Source: Pseudotabrizicola algicola (GTDB lineage: Bacteria; Pseudomonadota; Alphaproteobacteria; Rhodobacterales; Rhodobacteraceae). From it: 64,000 nt of DNA. The stretch spans positions 310,001-374,000 of the forward strand of contig NZ_JAAIKE010000003.1 in the NCBI RefSeq assembly GCF_010915705.1. The letters run 5' to 3'. The translations under genes and the position numbers were made by a program. The notes beneath the pieces are model-generated. The model saw only the letters and a program-made list of their open reading frames with translations, was not told the DNA's origin and did no database searches. Below are positions 35,483 through 46,528 of this stretch, piece after piece (position 1 is the stretch's first letter; every line of letters starts with the position of its first letter).

Positions 35483-36613
35483 CTAGCGCGTGGCGATGAT
35501 GCGCCCGCCAGCCCCCACAACGAACTTTCTGACATCGCGAAACCCCGGCGGGTTCAGCTCCGCGAGGGCCTGATAGGGCTGTTCGGGCAGCACCACCATG
35601 CGGTCCATGCGCGTGGTGCCGGTGTCTGCCCCCTTGCCGGCAAAGGGGTCGAGCGCGAAGATCTGCCGCTCTGCCGTGCTGAACCAGCCGTCCCTGACCT
35701 GCTCCACGCGTTCGGCGCGCAGATCCTCCACCGTCCAGACCAGCGCCCAATCCTGCCCTTCGGGCGCGCGCGCGGTGGCGAGCACATCGGAGATCGGCCC
35801 CGATTGCAGAGTGAAACTGTGCGAATACATCGGCCCCAGATGGATGCGCCGCAACCGCTTGGGGTGCAGGGTGGGGAAATCGGTATCAAAGCCCTGCGCG
35901 ATGGTCAGCAGCTTCAGCCCCGCCACCGATTGCGCCATCAGATGGTGCTTGGCACGGGGCCAGCGGCCGTCATCGGAGGGCAGGGGGCGTTTTCCGCTGT
36001 CTTCCAGATCCAGCAGATAGACCACGGGCAGGTTGACCTGCGTGTCATAGACCGCCCAATGCACCAGATAGTGACGCCGGCCGTTGCGGTCCTCGATCCA
36101 CTGCGCATCGGGGTCATTGCGGGCCAGAAACAGGCCGCCTTGCGCCAGAGCCTCGTGGTAAAGCCGCTGCGACAGCGCGAATTGCAGGTCGGTGGGCAGC
36201 GCCAGATCGCCCACGATGCGGCGGATCATGCGGTCCTTCAACTCGTCAACCGAGGCGCTGCCCGAAAGATGCTTTCCCGCCTGTGCGGCATCGACGGCCA
36301 TCACCATCAGCTCTTGCGCGACCGGAAACCCGCTTTCGTGGCGGTCGAAGGTCAGGCGCTGTGCCACCTCTGACCGCCCCGTCATCAGGTATTTGCAGGA
36401 CAGCGCACGAAAGGTGCTGGCCAAGGCGCTGATATAGCGCCCCAGCACCCGCGCCTCGGTGCGGGTCAGGCTGCCCTCGCGCTCCAACTCGCCCGCGACA
36501 CGGGCCAGATGGCCGGAGATATTGTCGAACTTGGCGAAATAGCGCCGCGCGACCAGCGTGTCATAAAGCTCGGTATGGTCGTTCGTCAGCTGCGCCTTGA
36601 CCTCGTTTGCCAC
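35483..36613 (-). CDS. Uncharacterised 376-aa protein of the AAA operon
   Basis: A soluble, mixed alpha/beta protein without a family I recognise. The N-terminal third is helical (HLARVAGELEREGSLTRTEA), and the middle contains YLVHWAVYDTQVNLPVVYLLDLEDSG, a strand-rich stretch. The C-terminal third (GPMYSHSFTLQSGPISDVLA, WALVWTVEDLRAERVE) also looks strand-rich. The start directly abuts the stop of the coiled-coil gene upstream, and it precedes the ATPase by eight bases. Confidence 0.78.
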   Translation of the reverse strand: MANEVKAQLTNDHTELYDTLVARRYFAKFDNISGHLARVAGELEREGSLTRTEARVLGRYISALASTFRALSCKYLMTGRSEVAQRLTFDRHESGFPVAQELMVMAVDAAQAGKHLSGSASVDELKDRMIRRIVGDLALPTDLQFALSQRLYHEALAQGGLFLARNDPDAQWIEDRNGRRHYLVHWAVYDTQVNLPVVYLLDLEDSGKRPLPSDDGRWPRAKHHLMAQSVAGLKLLTIAQGFDTDFPTLHPKRLRRIHLGPMYSHSFTLQSGPISDVLATARAPEGQDWALVWTVEDLRAERVEQVRDGWFSTAERQIFALDPFAGKGADTGTTRMDRMVVLPEQPYQALAELNPPGFRDVRKFVVGAGGRIIATR

Positions 36614-37687
36614 TTATTCCCCATACGCGTTCTTGTCGTGTTTCTCGACAATCGCGGCAAAGCGGCGGTTGAACCGCTCATCCGCCTTGGCCTTCTGCTC
36701 GAGGATCTTTCGGGCAAAGACCATATGGCCCTCGTGCGCCTCCAGCATCCCGGCCATACGGTCATTGGTCGCCGAGCCGATTGCGGCCATCGCCGCCTGC
36801 GCCTCTTGGTCGGTTTTCACGCCGATCTCGTTGATGCGGTGCGCCACATCCTGCTGTTGCGCGGTTTTCAGACTGCTGGACAGCGCGTCATAGAGGACAA
36901 CCCGCTGCTTGGTATCGGTCTGCAGCTTGTTGATCAGCACCATCTGGGTGGCCGCCTGATTCTGCAGGCTGTCCATCCATGTCTTGCCCTTTTCGATATA
37001 GCGCTCCAGCGTCTGGCTTTTGGCCAGCTGCACCTGTTCGTCCTGCACCAAGGCGTTGAAGCGGGTGTTGATCTCGGCCAATTGCGTTTCCAGCCGCGTG
37101 CGGGCGGCGGCGTCCTGCTCGACGCTGATCCGGTTTTCCAGATCGATGATCGTGGGGTCCAGTCCGGCAATCTCGGCGCGCAGCGCCTCCAGCGTCGCCA
37201 CTGTCGCCTCGCGCTCTGCCAAGGTGGCAGAAAGGTTCGTCTCGACCCGCGCCTTCTGGCTGTTCAGAAGATCGAGCTGGCCTTGCAGCAATCTCACGAT
37301 CACGTCGGATTTGGCGATCAGATCTTGCAACTTGTCGTCGATGCTGGCGGTGCGCATCCGCTCTTGCCGCATGGCCTCGGACTTTGCGCTGCTGAAAATC
37401 CCGATGAAACTTTCCATTCCGGTTTTCGAGCGCATCTCGTCGAAATCCTTGGAAAAGGCCGATGTCACATCGTCCAGTCCCATGATCAGCTCGGCAATGT
37501 TGGCGTTCATCACCTCGGCATGCTTGTGCACATCTTCCAGAGTGGCGTTTTCGATGTCGATGGCGGCCTCGCCCTGATCGAGGCTCTGCCGCGCGCTCTC
37601 GATCCGGCTTGTCACCGCGCTGATCTTGGCTTGGGCCTCGGCCACCTGCTTCTGGCTTTCGAGAATCTGCGCATTGAAATCAGCCAT
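36614..37687 (-). CDS. Coiled-coil protein, first gene of the AAA operon
   Basis: A 357-aa protein that is almost wholly alpha-helical with long heptad runs (residues about 5-60 and 110-260). It has no membrane segment. One non-coiled insert reads SKTGMESFIGIFSSAKSEAMR. The C-terminal part has QRVVLYDALSSSLKTAQQQ and ends with a charged tail. It weakly recalls TelA/toxic-anion-resistance-like helical proteins, but I would not assign it to them. The ATG at 37687 follows GGAGGAC on the minus strand. The promoter and operator lie just upstream. Confidence 0.82.
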   Translation of the reverse strand: MADFNAQILESQKQVAEAQAKISAVTSRIESARQSLDQGEAAIDIENATLEDVHKHAEVMNANIAELIMGLDDVTSAFSKDFDEMRSKTGMESFIGIFSSAKSEAMRQERMRTASIDDKLQDLIAKSDVIVRLLQGQLDLLNSQKARVETNLSATLAEREATVATLEALRAEIAGLDPTIIDLENRISVEQDAAARTRLETQLAEINTRFNALVQDEQVQLAKSQTLERYIEKGKTWMDSLQNQAATQMVLINKLQTDTKQRVVLYDALSSSLKTAQQQDVAHRINEIGVKTDQEAQAAMAAIGSATNDRMAGMLEAHEGHMVFARKILEQKAKADERFNRRFAAIVEKHDKNAYGE

Positions 37688-37728
37688 ATTGTCCTCCGCT
37701 GGACTGTGACACACGCGTTGATATGGGT

Positions 37729-37747
37729 ATGTAAATCCGAATTACAT
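37729..37747. promoter_or_regulatory. 19-bp palindrome upstream of the AAA operon
   Basis: ATGTAAATCCGAATTACAT pairs in 8 of 9 positions around its centre. It starts 42 bases before the first start codon of the operon, and the -35-like TTGAGA on the minus strand lies just upstream (about 37758-37753). A repressor bound here would block the promoter. The AT-rich site stands out in its surroundings. Confidence 0.6.
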
Positions 37748-37892
37748 TGCTTGTCTCAAAGAAAATGCACGCGCCTCGGGCCTCCGGCGGGCCGCCATCC
37801 CCCGCACGCCCCGCAGGTGCAGTCTTGCCGCAGTCCCCTGCATGCGCCAAGCCCCAATATTGCAGGCGGCGCGGCATGGGCACGCTCGGCCA

Positions 37893-37924
37893 GAAAGGAA
37901 AAGGCCCGGACTGTGCCGGGCCTT
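37893..37924 (-). terminator. Intrinsic terminator of the aldehyde dehydrogenase gene
   Basis: A 9-bp stem, AAGGCCCGG (37901-37909) with CCGGGCCTT (37916-37924), closes a 6-base loop. On the minus strand it is followed by TTCCTTT. It separates the aldehyde dehydrogenase gene from the AAA operon promoter. Confidence 0.8.
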
Positions 37925-37946
37925 CCAGACTGGCAGGGTGGCCGGA

Positions 37947-39404
37947 TTACTCGGCCGCGTCCCTGAGCGTGAAATCATAGCCCGAAACGGATTTGGCCTC
38001 GAGAAACTCTTCCAGCCCCCAGATGCCGCCTTCGCGGGCGCGGCCCGATTGCTTGACCCCGCCAAAGAACGAGCCGGCGCCGCGCGACTTGCCATTCATC
38101 TCGACCATGCCGGATTTCAGCGCATGGCTCAGACGGTTGGCGCGCAGGGCATCGCCCGTCTGGACATAGTTGGTCAGACCATAGGGCGTGTCATTGGCGA
38201 TCCGCACCGCCTCTTCCTCCGAGTCAAAGGGCAGGATGGCCAGAACCGGGCCAAAGATCTCTTCGCGCTCGATGGTCATGCCGGGCCGCACATCGGCAAA
38301 GACGGTCGGCTTGACATAAAAGCCGCGGTTGAACCCTTCGGGCAGGCCGGGGCCCCCCGCGACCAGTCGCGCGCCCTCATCGATGCCCTTCTGGATATAG
38401 CCCTGAATCTGATCCCATTGGCGCTTGTTGACCACGGGGCCGATATGCGGCCCTGCCTCATGCGCGGGGCCGACGCTGATGGCCTTGGCCACTTCGGCCG
38501 CGCGCGACACCGCCTGCTCGTAAACGCTGCGCTCCACCAGCAGGCGCGACGGGGCGTTGCACGACTGCCCCGTATTCTCCATCATCCGCCGCACCGACCG
38601 TTCCACCGCCTTGTCATCGGCATCGGCAAACAGCAGGTTCGCGCCCTTGCCGCCCAACTCCAGCGTCACCCGCTTCAGCGTTTCGGCGGCGGCCTTGGAA
38701 ATCGCCTTGCCCGCCCGCGTCGATCCGGTGAAGGAGATCATCTCGACATCGGGATGGGTGGAAAGCTGGTTGCCCACACCCGCCCCGTCGCCATTCACAA
38801 GGTTGAACACCCCCGGCGGAATCCCCGCATCATGGCAGAATTCGGCAAACAGCATCGCATTCAGCGGGCTTTCCTCTGATGGCTTGAGCACACAGGTGCA
38901 GCCCGCCAGCATCGCCGGAATCGCCTTCAGGGCAATCTGGTTCACCGGCCAGTTCCACGGGGTGATGAGCCCGACCACCCCGATCGGTTCCATGATGACC
39001 GCCGAACGCGGCGCCTGCGGGCCAAGCGGGCGCACCCATTCGATCTGCTCGAATGCCTTGAGGAAGTTTTCGGTATGCCAGGGCAGGCAGGGCGCCTGTT
39101 CCTGCAGCGCGAAATCAATCGGCGCGCCCATTTCCATCGAGATCGCTTCGGCGAACTCCTGCAGGCGGGCGTTATACTGGTCAAGGATGGCCGCCACCAG
39201 ACGCGCGCGCTCGGCGGGTGGCGTCGCCGCCCAGGCCGGAAACGCGGCCTTGGCCGCCGCGACGGCGGCATCGGTATCGGCCTGATCGCCCAGCGAGATC
39301 ACGGCGCAAGGTTCTTCGTTGGACGGGTTGATCACCTGATGGTCGCTGGGGGTCTTCGGGGCGACCCATTCGCCGTTGATGTAGAAATCGCGCTTTGTCA
39401 GCAT
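37947..39404 (-). CDS. Aldehyde dehydrogenase family protein
   Basis: A 485-aa NAD(P)-dependent dehydrogenase. The start at 39404 follows GGGAGCAGAG. The coenzyme-binding loop is FTGSTRAGKAISKAAAETL, the general base is in LELGGKGANL, and the catalytic cysteine is in NTGQSCNAPSRL. TPWNWPVNQIALK and EEIFGPVLAI are typical. The SCNAPSRL form is seen in a branch of broad-specificity enzymes, and the substrate cannot be told from sequence. Divergent from the peroxiredoxin gene. Confidence 0.95.
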   Translation of the reverse strand: MLTKRDFYINGEWVAPKTPSDHQVINPSNEEPCAVISLGDQADTDAAVAAAKAAFPAWAATPPAERARLVAAILDQYNARLQEFAEAISMEMGAPIDFALQEQAPCLPWHTENFLKAFEQIEWVRPLGPQAPRSAVIMEPIGVVGLITPWNWPVNQIALKAIPAMLAGCTCVLKPSEESPLNAMLFAEFCHDAGIPPGVFNLVNGDGAGVGNQLSTHPDVEMISFTGSTRAGKAISKAAAETLKRVTLELGGKGANLLFADADDKAVERSVRRMMENTGQSCNAPSRLLVERSVYEQAVSRAAEVAKAISVGPAHEAGPHIGPVVNKRQWDQIQGYIQKGIDEGARLVAGGPGLPEGFNRGFYVKPTVFADVRPGMTIEREEIFGPVLAILPFDSEEEAVRIANDTPYGLTNYVQTGDALRANRLSHALKSGMVEMNGKSRGAGSFFGGVKQSGRAREGGIWGLEEFLEAKSVSGYDFTLRDAAE

Positions 39405-39691
39405 CGCTCTGCTCCCGTAAAAGAATTTGACCGCAGGGTGGACGCGCCCCGCCCCGTGCGCAAGCATCTTTGCGACCTGCCCTTCGGGAAGCCTGCCGTG
39501 TTTCGATCATTCCCGCGCTTGGGGCCGCGCAAGCGACGCATCCTGCGAACACGCAGCGCAACAGAACAAAGCAGGTGCCTGCCCGCGCTGTGCTGGGTGA
39601 TTTTTCCCTTTTTCGCGCAAGAGACCGCGGGGGGATGAAATTCTGTTCCAAACCCACTAGCTTGGCGGCAACCAACATCAGGAGTTGTCCC

Positions 39692-40348
39692 ATGTCGATC
39701 CGCATCAATGACATTGCCCCCGATTTCACCGCCGACTCGACCGCCGGAGAGATCCGTTTTCACGACTGGCTGGGCGACAGCTATGCCATCATCTTCAGCC
39801 ATCCGCGCGACTTCACCCCCGTCTGCACCACGGAATTCGGCGCTGTGGCGCAGTTGGCGGGCGAATTTGCCAAGCGCAACACCAAGGTGATCGGCGTCTC
39901 GGTCGACTCGGTGGAAGACCACGGCAAATGGAAGCGCGACATCGAGGCGTTTGCAGGCGCGCCCGCCGACTTCCCGATCATCGACGATACCAGCCTGACG
40001 GTGGCCAAGGCCTATGACATGCTGCCCGCCGAATACTACCTGCCGACCGAAGGCCGCACGCCCGCCAACACCGCCACCGTGCGCACGGTCTATATCGTGG
40101 GGCCGGACAAGAAGGTGCGGCTGACGATGACCTACCCGATGTCGGTGGGCCGCAACTTCGCCGAAATCCTCCGCGCGCTCGATGCGGTGCAGGCCACCGA
40201 TGGTGTTCCGGTCGCCACCCCCGCCAACTGGGTGCCGGGGCAGGATGTGATTGTCGCGCTGTCGCTGAACAACGAGCAGGCCAAGGAAAAGTTTGGCGAG
40301 CTTGACATCAAGCTGCCCTACCTGCGCTTTGCCAAACGCCCCGTGTGA
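39692..40348 (+). CDS. 1-Cys peroxiredoxin (Prx6 class)
   Basis: A 218-aa peroxidase. The peroxidatic cysteine is in DFTPVCTTEFGAVAQLAGEF, and the Prx6-type C-terminal domain contains PANWVPGQDVIVALSLN and KLPYLRFAKRP. No second (resolving) cysteine was seen. CAGGAG lies upstream of the ATG at 39692, ten bases away. It detoxifies hydrogen and alkyl peroxides in the cytoplasm. Followed by a clear terminator. Confidence 0.95.
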   Translation: MSIRINDIAPDFTADSTAGEIRFHDWLGDSYAIIFSHPRDFTPVCTTEFGAVAQLAGEFAKRNTKVIGVSVDSVEDHGKWKRDIEAFAGAPADFPIIDDTSLTVAKAYDMLPAEYYLPTEGRTPANTATVRTVYIVGPDKKVRLTMTYPMSVGRNFAEILRALDAVQATDGVPVATPANWVPGQDVIVALSLNNEQAKEKFGELDIKLPYLRFAKRPV

Positions 40349-40365
40349 CGGTGTGACGTTCAGCG

Positions 40366-40394
40366 AAAGGCCCCGGAACCGTCCGGGGCCTTTT
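40366..40394. terminator. Bidirectional intrinsic terminator
   Basis: A 12-bp stem (40366-40377 with 40382-40393), ACCG loop and TTTT on the plus strand, AAA on the left arm. It ends the peroxiredoxin gene and, from the other strand, the DUF6525 gene whose stop is at 40396. Confidence 0.88.
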
Positions 40395-40395
40395 G

Positions 40396-40659
40396 CTAGG
40401 CCGGATAATCACGGCCCCAGACCTGCGCCGCCTCGCGCCGCAGGCTGGCAGCCTCGGCGGCAGACAGGCGGGCCAGGGCGGCCTTTGTGCAGCCCGTCTC
40501 GCGCAAGGCCCGCAGCCAGAGCTTGTGCAATGATGCAGGGCTCCACGGCAGCGCCGCCTGCGTCGCCCATGCCCGCAATGGCGGGGGCAGGCCGTCGTGC
40601 GCCGCCATTGCATTGCCTTTGCGCCAGCGCGCGCGGGGAGAGGTCAGGTTGCGCATCAT
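40396..40659 (-). CDS. DUF6525-like small protein
   Basis: An 87-aa basic, Trp-rich protein. The sequence pattern ([58 protein letters not shown]) resembles the DUF6525 family of Rhodobacteraceae. The ATG at 40659 overlaps the stop of the GTPase gene (ATGA), so it belongs to the same zinc-responsive unit. Function unknown. Confidence 0.75.
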   Translation of the reverse strand: MMRNLTSPRARWRKGNAMAAHDGLPPPLRAWATQAALPWSPASLHKLWLRALRETGCTKAALARLSAAEAASLRREAAQVWGRDYPA

Positions 40660-41858
40660 GCCGCCTGCTGCCGACGCCACAGCGGGAAGGGATCGGCCAT
40701 TCCGGCCCAAAGCGCGGGCGTATAATCCGCCGCGTCGATCAGGGCGGCATCAAGGCGCGCCGTCAGCGCGGCGCGGTCCATTCCTGCCCCGATGAACACG
40801 ATCTCCTGGCGCCGGTCGCCCCACGGGTCTTGCCAATGCCGCGCCACCTCGGCCAAGGCGTCGGGATGCGTCGGCCACCGCTCGCGCGGGACCGAGGCCC
40901 ACCAGCCGCCCAAGGGCGTCACCGATGACACCGCTCCGGCCAGCGAAAACTCGGCCACCCAGTTCGGGCGTGTCGCCAGCCAGAAATGCCCCTTGGCACG
41001 GATCACCCCCGGCAGATCGCCGTTCAGAACCGCATGGATGCGCGCAGGGTCAAACGGGCGGCGCGCACGGTAGACAAAGGAAGAAATCCCGTATTCCTCG
41101 GTTTCCGGTGTGTGATGGGCAAAGCCATACAGCTCCTTGGCCCAAAGCGGATGTTCCTGCGCGCGGTCAAAATCGAACAGCCCGGTGCCAAAGATCGCCC
41201 GCGGGTCCACGCGGGAATGATCCGCCTCGATCAGCCGCGCATCAGGGTTCAGCGCGCGGATGATCTTGCGCGCCGCATCCACCCGCGCAGGCCCGGCATC
41301 GCGGCATTTGTTCAAGATCACCACATTGGCAAATTCGATCTGGTCGGTCAGCAGGTTCACCAGCGTGCGCGTGTCGCCCTCCCCCGTCACCTCGCCGCGG
41401 TCGGCAAGGAAATCATGGCTGGAAAAATCGCGCAGCAGGTTGATGGCGTCGACCACCGTCACCATCGTATCCAACCGCGCCACATCCGACAGGCTGTCGC
41501 CCGCCTCGTCGCGGAAATCGAAGGTGGCGGCCACCGGCAGGGGTTCGGCAATGCCGGTGCTTTCGATCAGCAGATAGTCGAACCGCCCCTCGGCTGCCAG
41601 CCTGCGGACCTCGACCAGCAAATCATCCCGCAGGGTGCAGCAGATGCAGCCATTGGTCATTTCCACCAGTTTCTCCTCTGTCCGCGACAGGCCCGCCCCG
41701 TCACGGATCAGATCGGCGTCGATGTTCACCTCGCTCATGTCGTTCACGATCACGGCCACGCGCCGGCCGTCACGGTTGTTCAGCACATGGTTAAGCAGCG
41801 TCGTCTTTCCGGCCCCCAGAAAACCGGAAAGAACTGTCACGGGCAGACGGTCAGTCAT
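40656..41858 (-). CDS. COG0523/CobW-family metallochaperone GTPase (ZigA-like)
   Basis: A 400-aa G3E GTPase. Walker A is [15 protein letters not shown], the metal-binding CxCC is in [13 protein letters not shown], the switch region is ESTGIAEP, and the guanine-specificity motif is VILNKC. The C-terminal CobW domain holds [11 protein letters not shown] and [11 protein letters not shown]. Such proteins carry zinc to client enzymes under zinc limitation. The Zur-like box at 41871-41885 supports a zinc-starvation role over cobalamin synthesis. Confidence 0.93.
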   Translation of the reverse strand: MTDRLPVTVLSGFLGAGKTTLLNHVLNNRDGRRVAVIVNDMSEVNIDADLIRDGAGLSRTEEKLVEMTNGCICCTLRDDLLVEVRRLAAEGRFDYLLIESTGIAEPLPVAATFDFRDEAGDSLSDVARLDTMVTVVDAINLLRDFSSHDFLADRGEVTGEGDTRTLVNLLTDQIEFANVVILNKCRDAGPARVDAARKIIRALNPDARLIEADHSRVDPRAIFGTGLFDFDRAQEHPLWAKELYGFAHHTPETEEYGISSFVYRARRPFDPARIHAVLNGDLPGVIRAKGHFWLATRPNWVAEFSLAGAVSSVTPLGGWWASVPRERWPTHPDALAEVARHWQDPWGDRRQEIVFIGAGMDRAALTARLDAALIDAADYTPALWAGMADPFPLWRRQQAA

Positions 41859-41870
41859 GTCGACTCCATT

Positions 41871-41885
41871 TGTAATAATATAACA
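41871..41885. promoter_or_regulatory. Zur-like box upstream of the COG0523 GTPase
   Basis: TGTAATAATATAACA is a 15-bp palindrome with one mismatched pair, close to the alphaproteobacterial Zur consensus TGTTATAATATAACA. It lies 12 bases before the GTPase start codon, where a bound repressor would cover the promoter. Confidence 0.7.
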
Positions 41886-41981
41886 TATCTATCTCTAGTG
41901 ACGCGGCGTCTCAAGTCGAAATGCTTGAACGACGTTCACGGGCGCGGTATAGGTTTTGAACGGTGTTCATGGGAGTGTGAC

Positions 41982-43172
41982 ATGCACAGTTTAGCCGATA
42001 CCAGACAGCTTACCCTTGACGGCATCATTACCGAGGAGCAGGCCCGCATCATCGAGGCCCGCGCGCGTGAGGCGATGGTGGCCCTCGGCATCAACAGTTT
42101 GCTCAGCGCGGGCATTCTTGCCGCCACGCTGGGCACCATCTTCTGGCTGGCAAGCGCGCCCGCGGTTGCCGTGTTCGGGTCGGTCCTGCTGGGGGCAGGG
42201 CTGCTGATCCTCGCACGGGCAGGGCAGCTTTACCGGATGTTCGGCAATGCCGCCGCGCTGATCGGGGCGGGCATGCTGATCGGCGGCGCGGGGATCGAGC
42301 TGCTGGACAAGTATTACGATCTTGCCCCCACCATCATGCTTCCGGCGGGGGCGCTGGTGGCCCTGATTGCAGGGCGGGCGCTGTTGCGCGGCGGGCTGAC
42401 GACCCGCTTCGTGCAGGGCGCGATCCTGCTCATGGGTCTTGCGCTGCATCTGTCCGGTCTGGCCGTGCTGACCGAGCAATGGCAGGCCGGTGGCGCGGTG
42501 ATGCCGCTAGTCTATGCCTACACGGCAATCTTGCTGGCGCTCGCAGGCTGGGCCACCGATGTGCGGCTGGTCACGGCGCTTGCCATCGTGCCTTTCGCGC
42601 AGATGCTTTCGACCAGCACCAGCTATTTCCACGCGGCCTATGTGTTCATGTCGCCCGAACCCACGCTCAGCATCCTGCAAATGTCGGCGCTGGTGGTGGC
42701 GATGGTCTGGCTGGGCAACCGGTTGCCCGAACGCAGCGCGCGGCACAGCCGCATCCTTGCCACCCTCGGCTTTGTCGTCGCCAACCTCTGCGCCCTTGTC
42801 GGGTCACTCTGGGGCGATGTGGTGGGCCAGACGATCTGGGGGCCGGGCTACGACTGGACCACCGACATGAGCTATGAGGAATATGACGCCGCGCGTCAGG
42901 CGTTCGAAGCCAATGCCTTCGTGATTTCGGCCAACGCCTATTCGATCCTCTGGGCCATCGCGCTGATCGCGGTCATCGCATGGGCCGCGCAGACCAACCG
43001 CCGCGCGCTGTTCAACGCGGGCGTCACCTTTGCCGCCATCCATGCCTATACCCAGATGTTCGAAAGCTTCGCCGACGAGCCGCTGGCCTATGTCATCGGC
43101 GGATTTGCCGCGATCCCGCTCGCATGGGGGATGTGGCGGTTGAACGCATGGCTTGCCAGCCGCAGCGCCTGA
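41982..43172 (+). CDS. DUF2157 polytopic membrane protein
   Basis: A 396-aa protein. About 25 soluble N-terminal residues (TLDGIITEEQARIIEARARE, the DUF2157 start) are followed by about ten membrane segments. The start at 41982 follows GGGAG; the frame is open through the opposite-strand GTPase gene but is not coding there. One acidic soluble loop (TTDMSYEEYDAARQAFEA) lies near residue 300. Function unknown. Divergent from the Zur-linked GTPase, 123 bases apart. Confidence 0.85.
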   Translation: MHSLADTRQLTLDGIITEEQARIIEARAREAMVALGINSLLSAGILAATLGTIFWLASAPAVAVFGSVLLGAGLLILARAGQLYRMFGNAAALIGAGMLIGGAGIELLDKYYDLAPTIMLPAGALVALIAGRALLRGGLTTRFVQGAILLMGLALHLSGLAVLTEQWQAGGAVMPLVYAYTAILLALAGWATDVRLVTALAIVPFAQMLSTSTSYFHAAYVFMSPEPTLSILQMSALVVAMVWLGNRLPERSARHSRILATLGFVVANLCALVGSLWGDVVGQTIWGPGYDWTTDMSYEEYDAARQAFEANAFVISANAYSILWAIALIAVIAWAAQTNRRALFNAGVTFAAIHAYTQMFESFADEPLAYVIGGFAAIPLAWGMWRLNAWLASRSA

Positions 43173-43179
43173 ACCTGCA

Positions 43180-43199
43180 CCGGCCCCGCAAGGGGCCGG
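43180..43199. terminator. Hairpin between convergent genes
   Basis: An 8-bp perfect stem (43180-43187 with 43192-43199) with a GCAA tetraloop in the 36 bases between the DUF2157 stop and the L,D-transpeptidase stop. It lacks a T run. Confidence 0.55.
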
Positions 43200-43208
43200 C
43201 GCGCGCCG

Positions 43209-43802
43209 TCAAGAAATGGCAACCTTCGGATACAGCGTCACATTCGCGCCAATCGGCACCATGTCGTAAAGCTGGGTGATATGCTCGTTGACCAGCCGCA
43301 CACAGCCGTTGGACACCGCCGAGCCAATTGTCCAAGGCTCGGGCGTGCCGTGGATGCGCAGGAAGGTGTCGCCCCGCCGTTCGTCAAACAGATACAGCGC
43401 CCGCGCACCCAGCGGGTTGCCGGGGCCACCCGGCATCCCGTCGGCCCATTTCGCATAGGCATCGGGATTGCGCTCGATCATGCTCTTGGTCGGGGTCCAG
43501 CTTGGCCATTCCTTCTTGGCCCCCACGGTGAACTGCCCCGCCTCATAGAGATCACCGCGCCCGACCCCCACGATGAAGCGCAGCGCGCGGCGTGGCTCCA
43601 GCAGCCAGTAGAGCGAGAAGGTATTCGGATCGACCAGAAGCGAGCCGGGTTCGAACGTATCGCGCAGGCGCACGATCACCGGCTCATGTTCCGGCGGCAC
43701 CACATAGGTGTTCAGGCTCCGCTTGGTCTGGCCAAGCGCGGGACTGGCCAGAACCGCAGCCGACGAGGACAGGAAAAGGCGACGCGTCAGGTCAATCGGC
43801 AT
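43209..43802 (-). CDS. L,D-transpeptidase (YkuD domain), exported
   Basis: A 197-aa cell-wall enzyme that forms 3-3 peptidoglycan cross-links or attaches proteins. The N terminus has a twin-arginine-like signal (DLTRRLFLSSSAAVLASPALG). The YkuD active site is IHGTPEPWTIG then SNGCVRL, giving the His and catalytic Cys. The start at 43802 gives the best signal peptide; 43811 is an alternative. Confidence 0.93.
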   Translation of the reverse strand: MPIDLTRRLFLSSSAAVLASPALGQTKRSLNTYVVPPEHEPVIVRLRDTFEPGSLLVDPNTFSLYWLLEPRRALRFIVGVGRGDLYEAGQFTVGAKKEWPSWTPTKSMIERNPDAYAKWADGMPGGPGNPLGARALYLFDERRGDTFLRIHGTPEPWTIGSAVSNGCVRLVNEHITQLYDMVPIGANVTLYPKVAIS

Positions 43803-43938
43803 AAAGATCATTCCTCGCAAGTGTTTGCCTACGTTTGCCACAGATATGATTCAAAGGAACCCGCAGCGGACCAAATCACGCGCATGTGTTGCCCCGTGTC
43901 TCTGCCTCATGTCCGTGCGGCACCCTGCACCCGAAAGA

Positions 43939-43968
43939 AAAAGCCCCGGCGCGGGGGCCGGGGCTTTT
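43939..43968. terminator. Intrinsic terminator of pnp
   Basis: A 12-bp stem (43939-43950 with 43957-43968) with arms ending in AAAA and TTTT, so it can work in both directions. It lies 28 bases beyond the pnp stop. Confidence 0.9.
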
Positions 43969-43995
43969 CCGTGTTCTCGGGGCGTGTCAGAGCGC

Positions 43996-46137
<2,142 letters not shown>

Positions 46138-46528
46138 CTATCGTTCCCTATATGGAAGCACCCACGGCCCCTGCCGCGGCTTCCCTTTGCATGGCGGCCC
46201 CATTGCCGCCGCCCCCCAATCCTTTGCATGCGGCCGGGGGCGGGCCTCACGTCACAGATGGCGGGGCCATACAGGAAAATGGCGGCTTTGGGAAGCGGCC
46301 TGTTTGTGGCCGGCCTCCGGGCAGGCTCCGGTCCCTGCTCCGGCCTCGGCTCGCAAGCGGTCACCGGGCAGGGGCGGGCGGACAGGGCGGCGCGCCACCT
46401 TCCCCCGCCCTTTGTGTGCCGCATTCCGGGCGTGGTGCTGCCCTCATGTCATGCCAAGACAGCCATGCCGTTCCATGCTATCGCCTGACCAGACGCACCA
46501 CCCCAAGACGGATGCCCGCCCCGACCCC
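46138..46528. other. Intergenic region between pnp and the biosynthetic cluster
   Basis: About 390 bases without a convincing gene. It should carry the pnp promoter (a TATAGG on the minus strand near 46153-46148 is a possible -10) and the promoter of the PKS-NRPS cluster. An in-frame ATG at 46475 could extend the first cluster gene by 18 residues. No operator-like symmetry stood out. Confidence 0.5.
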
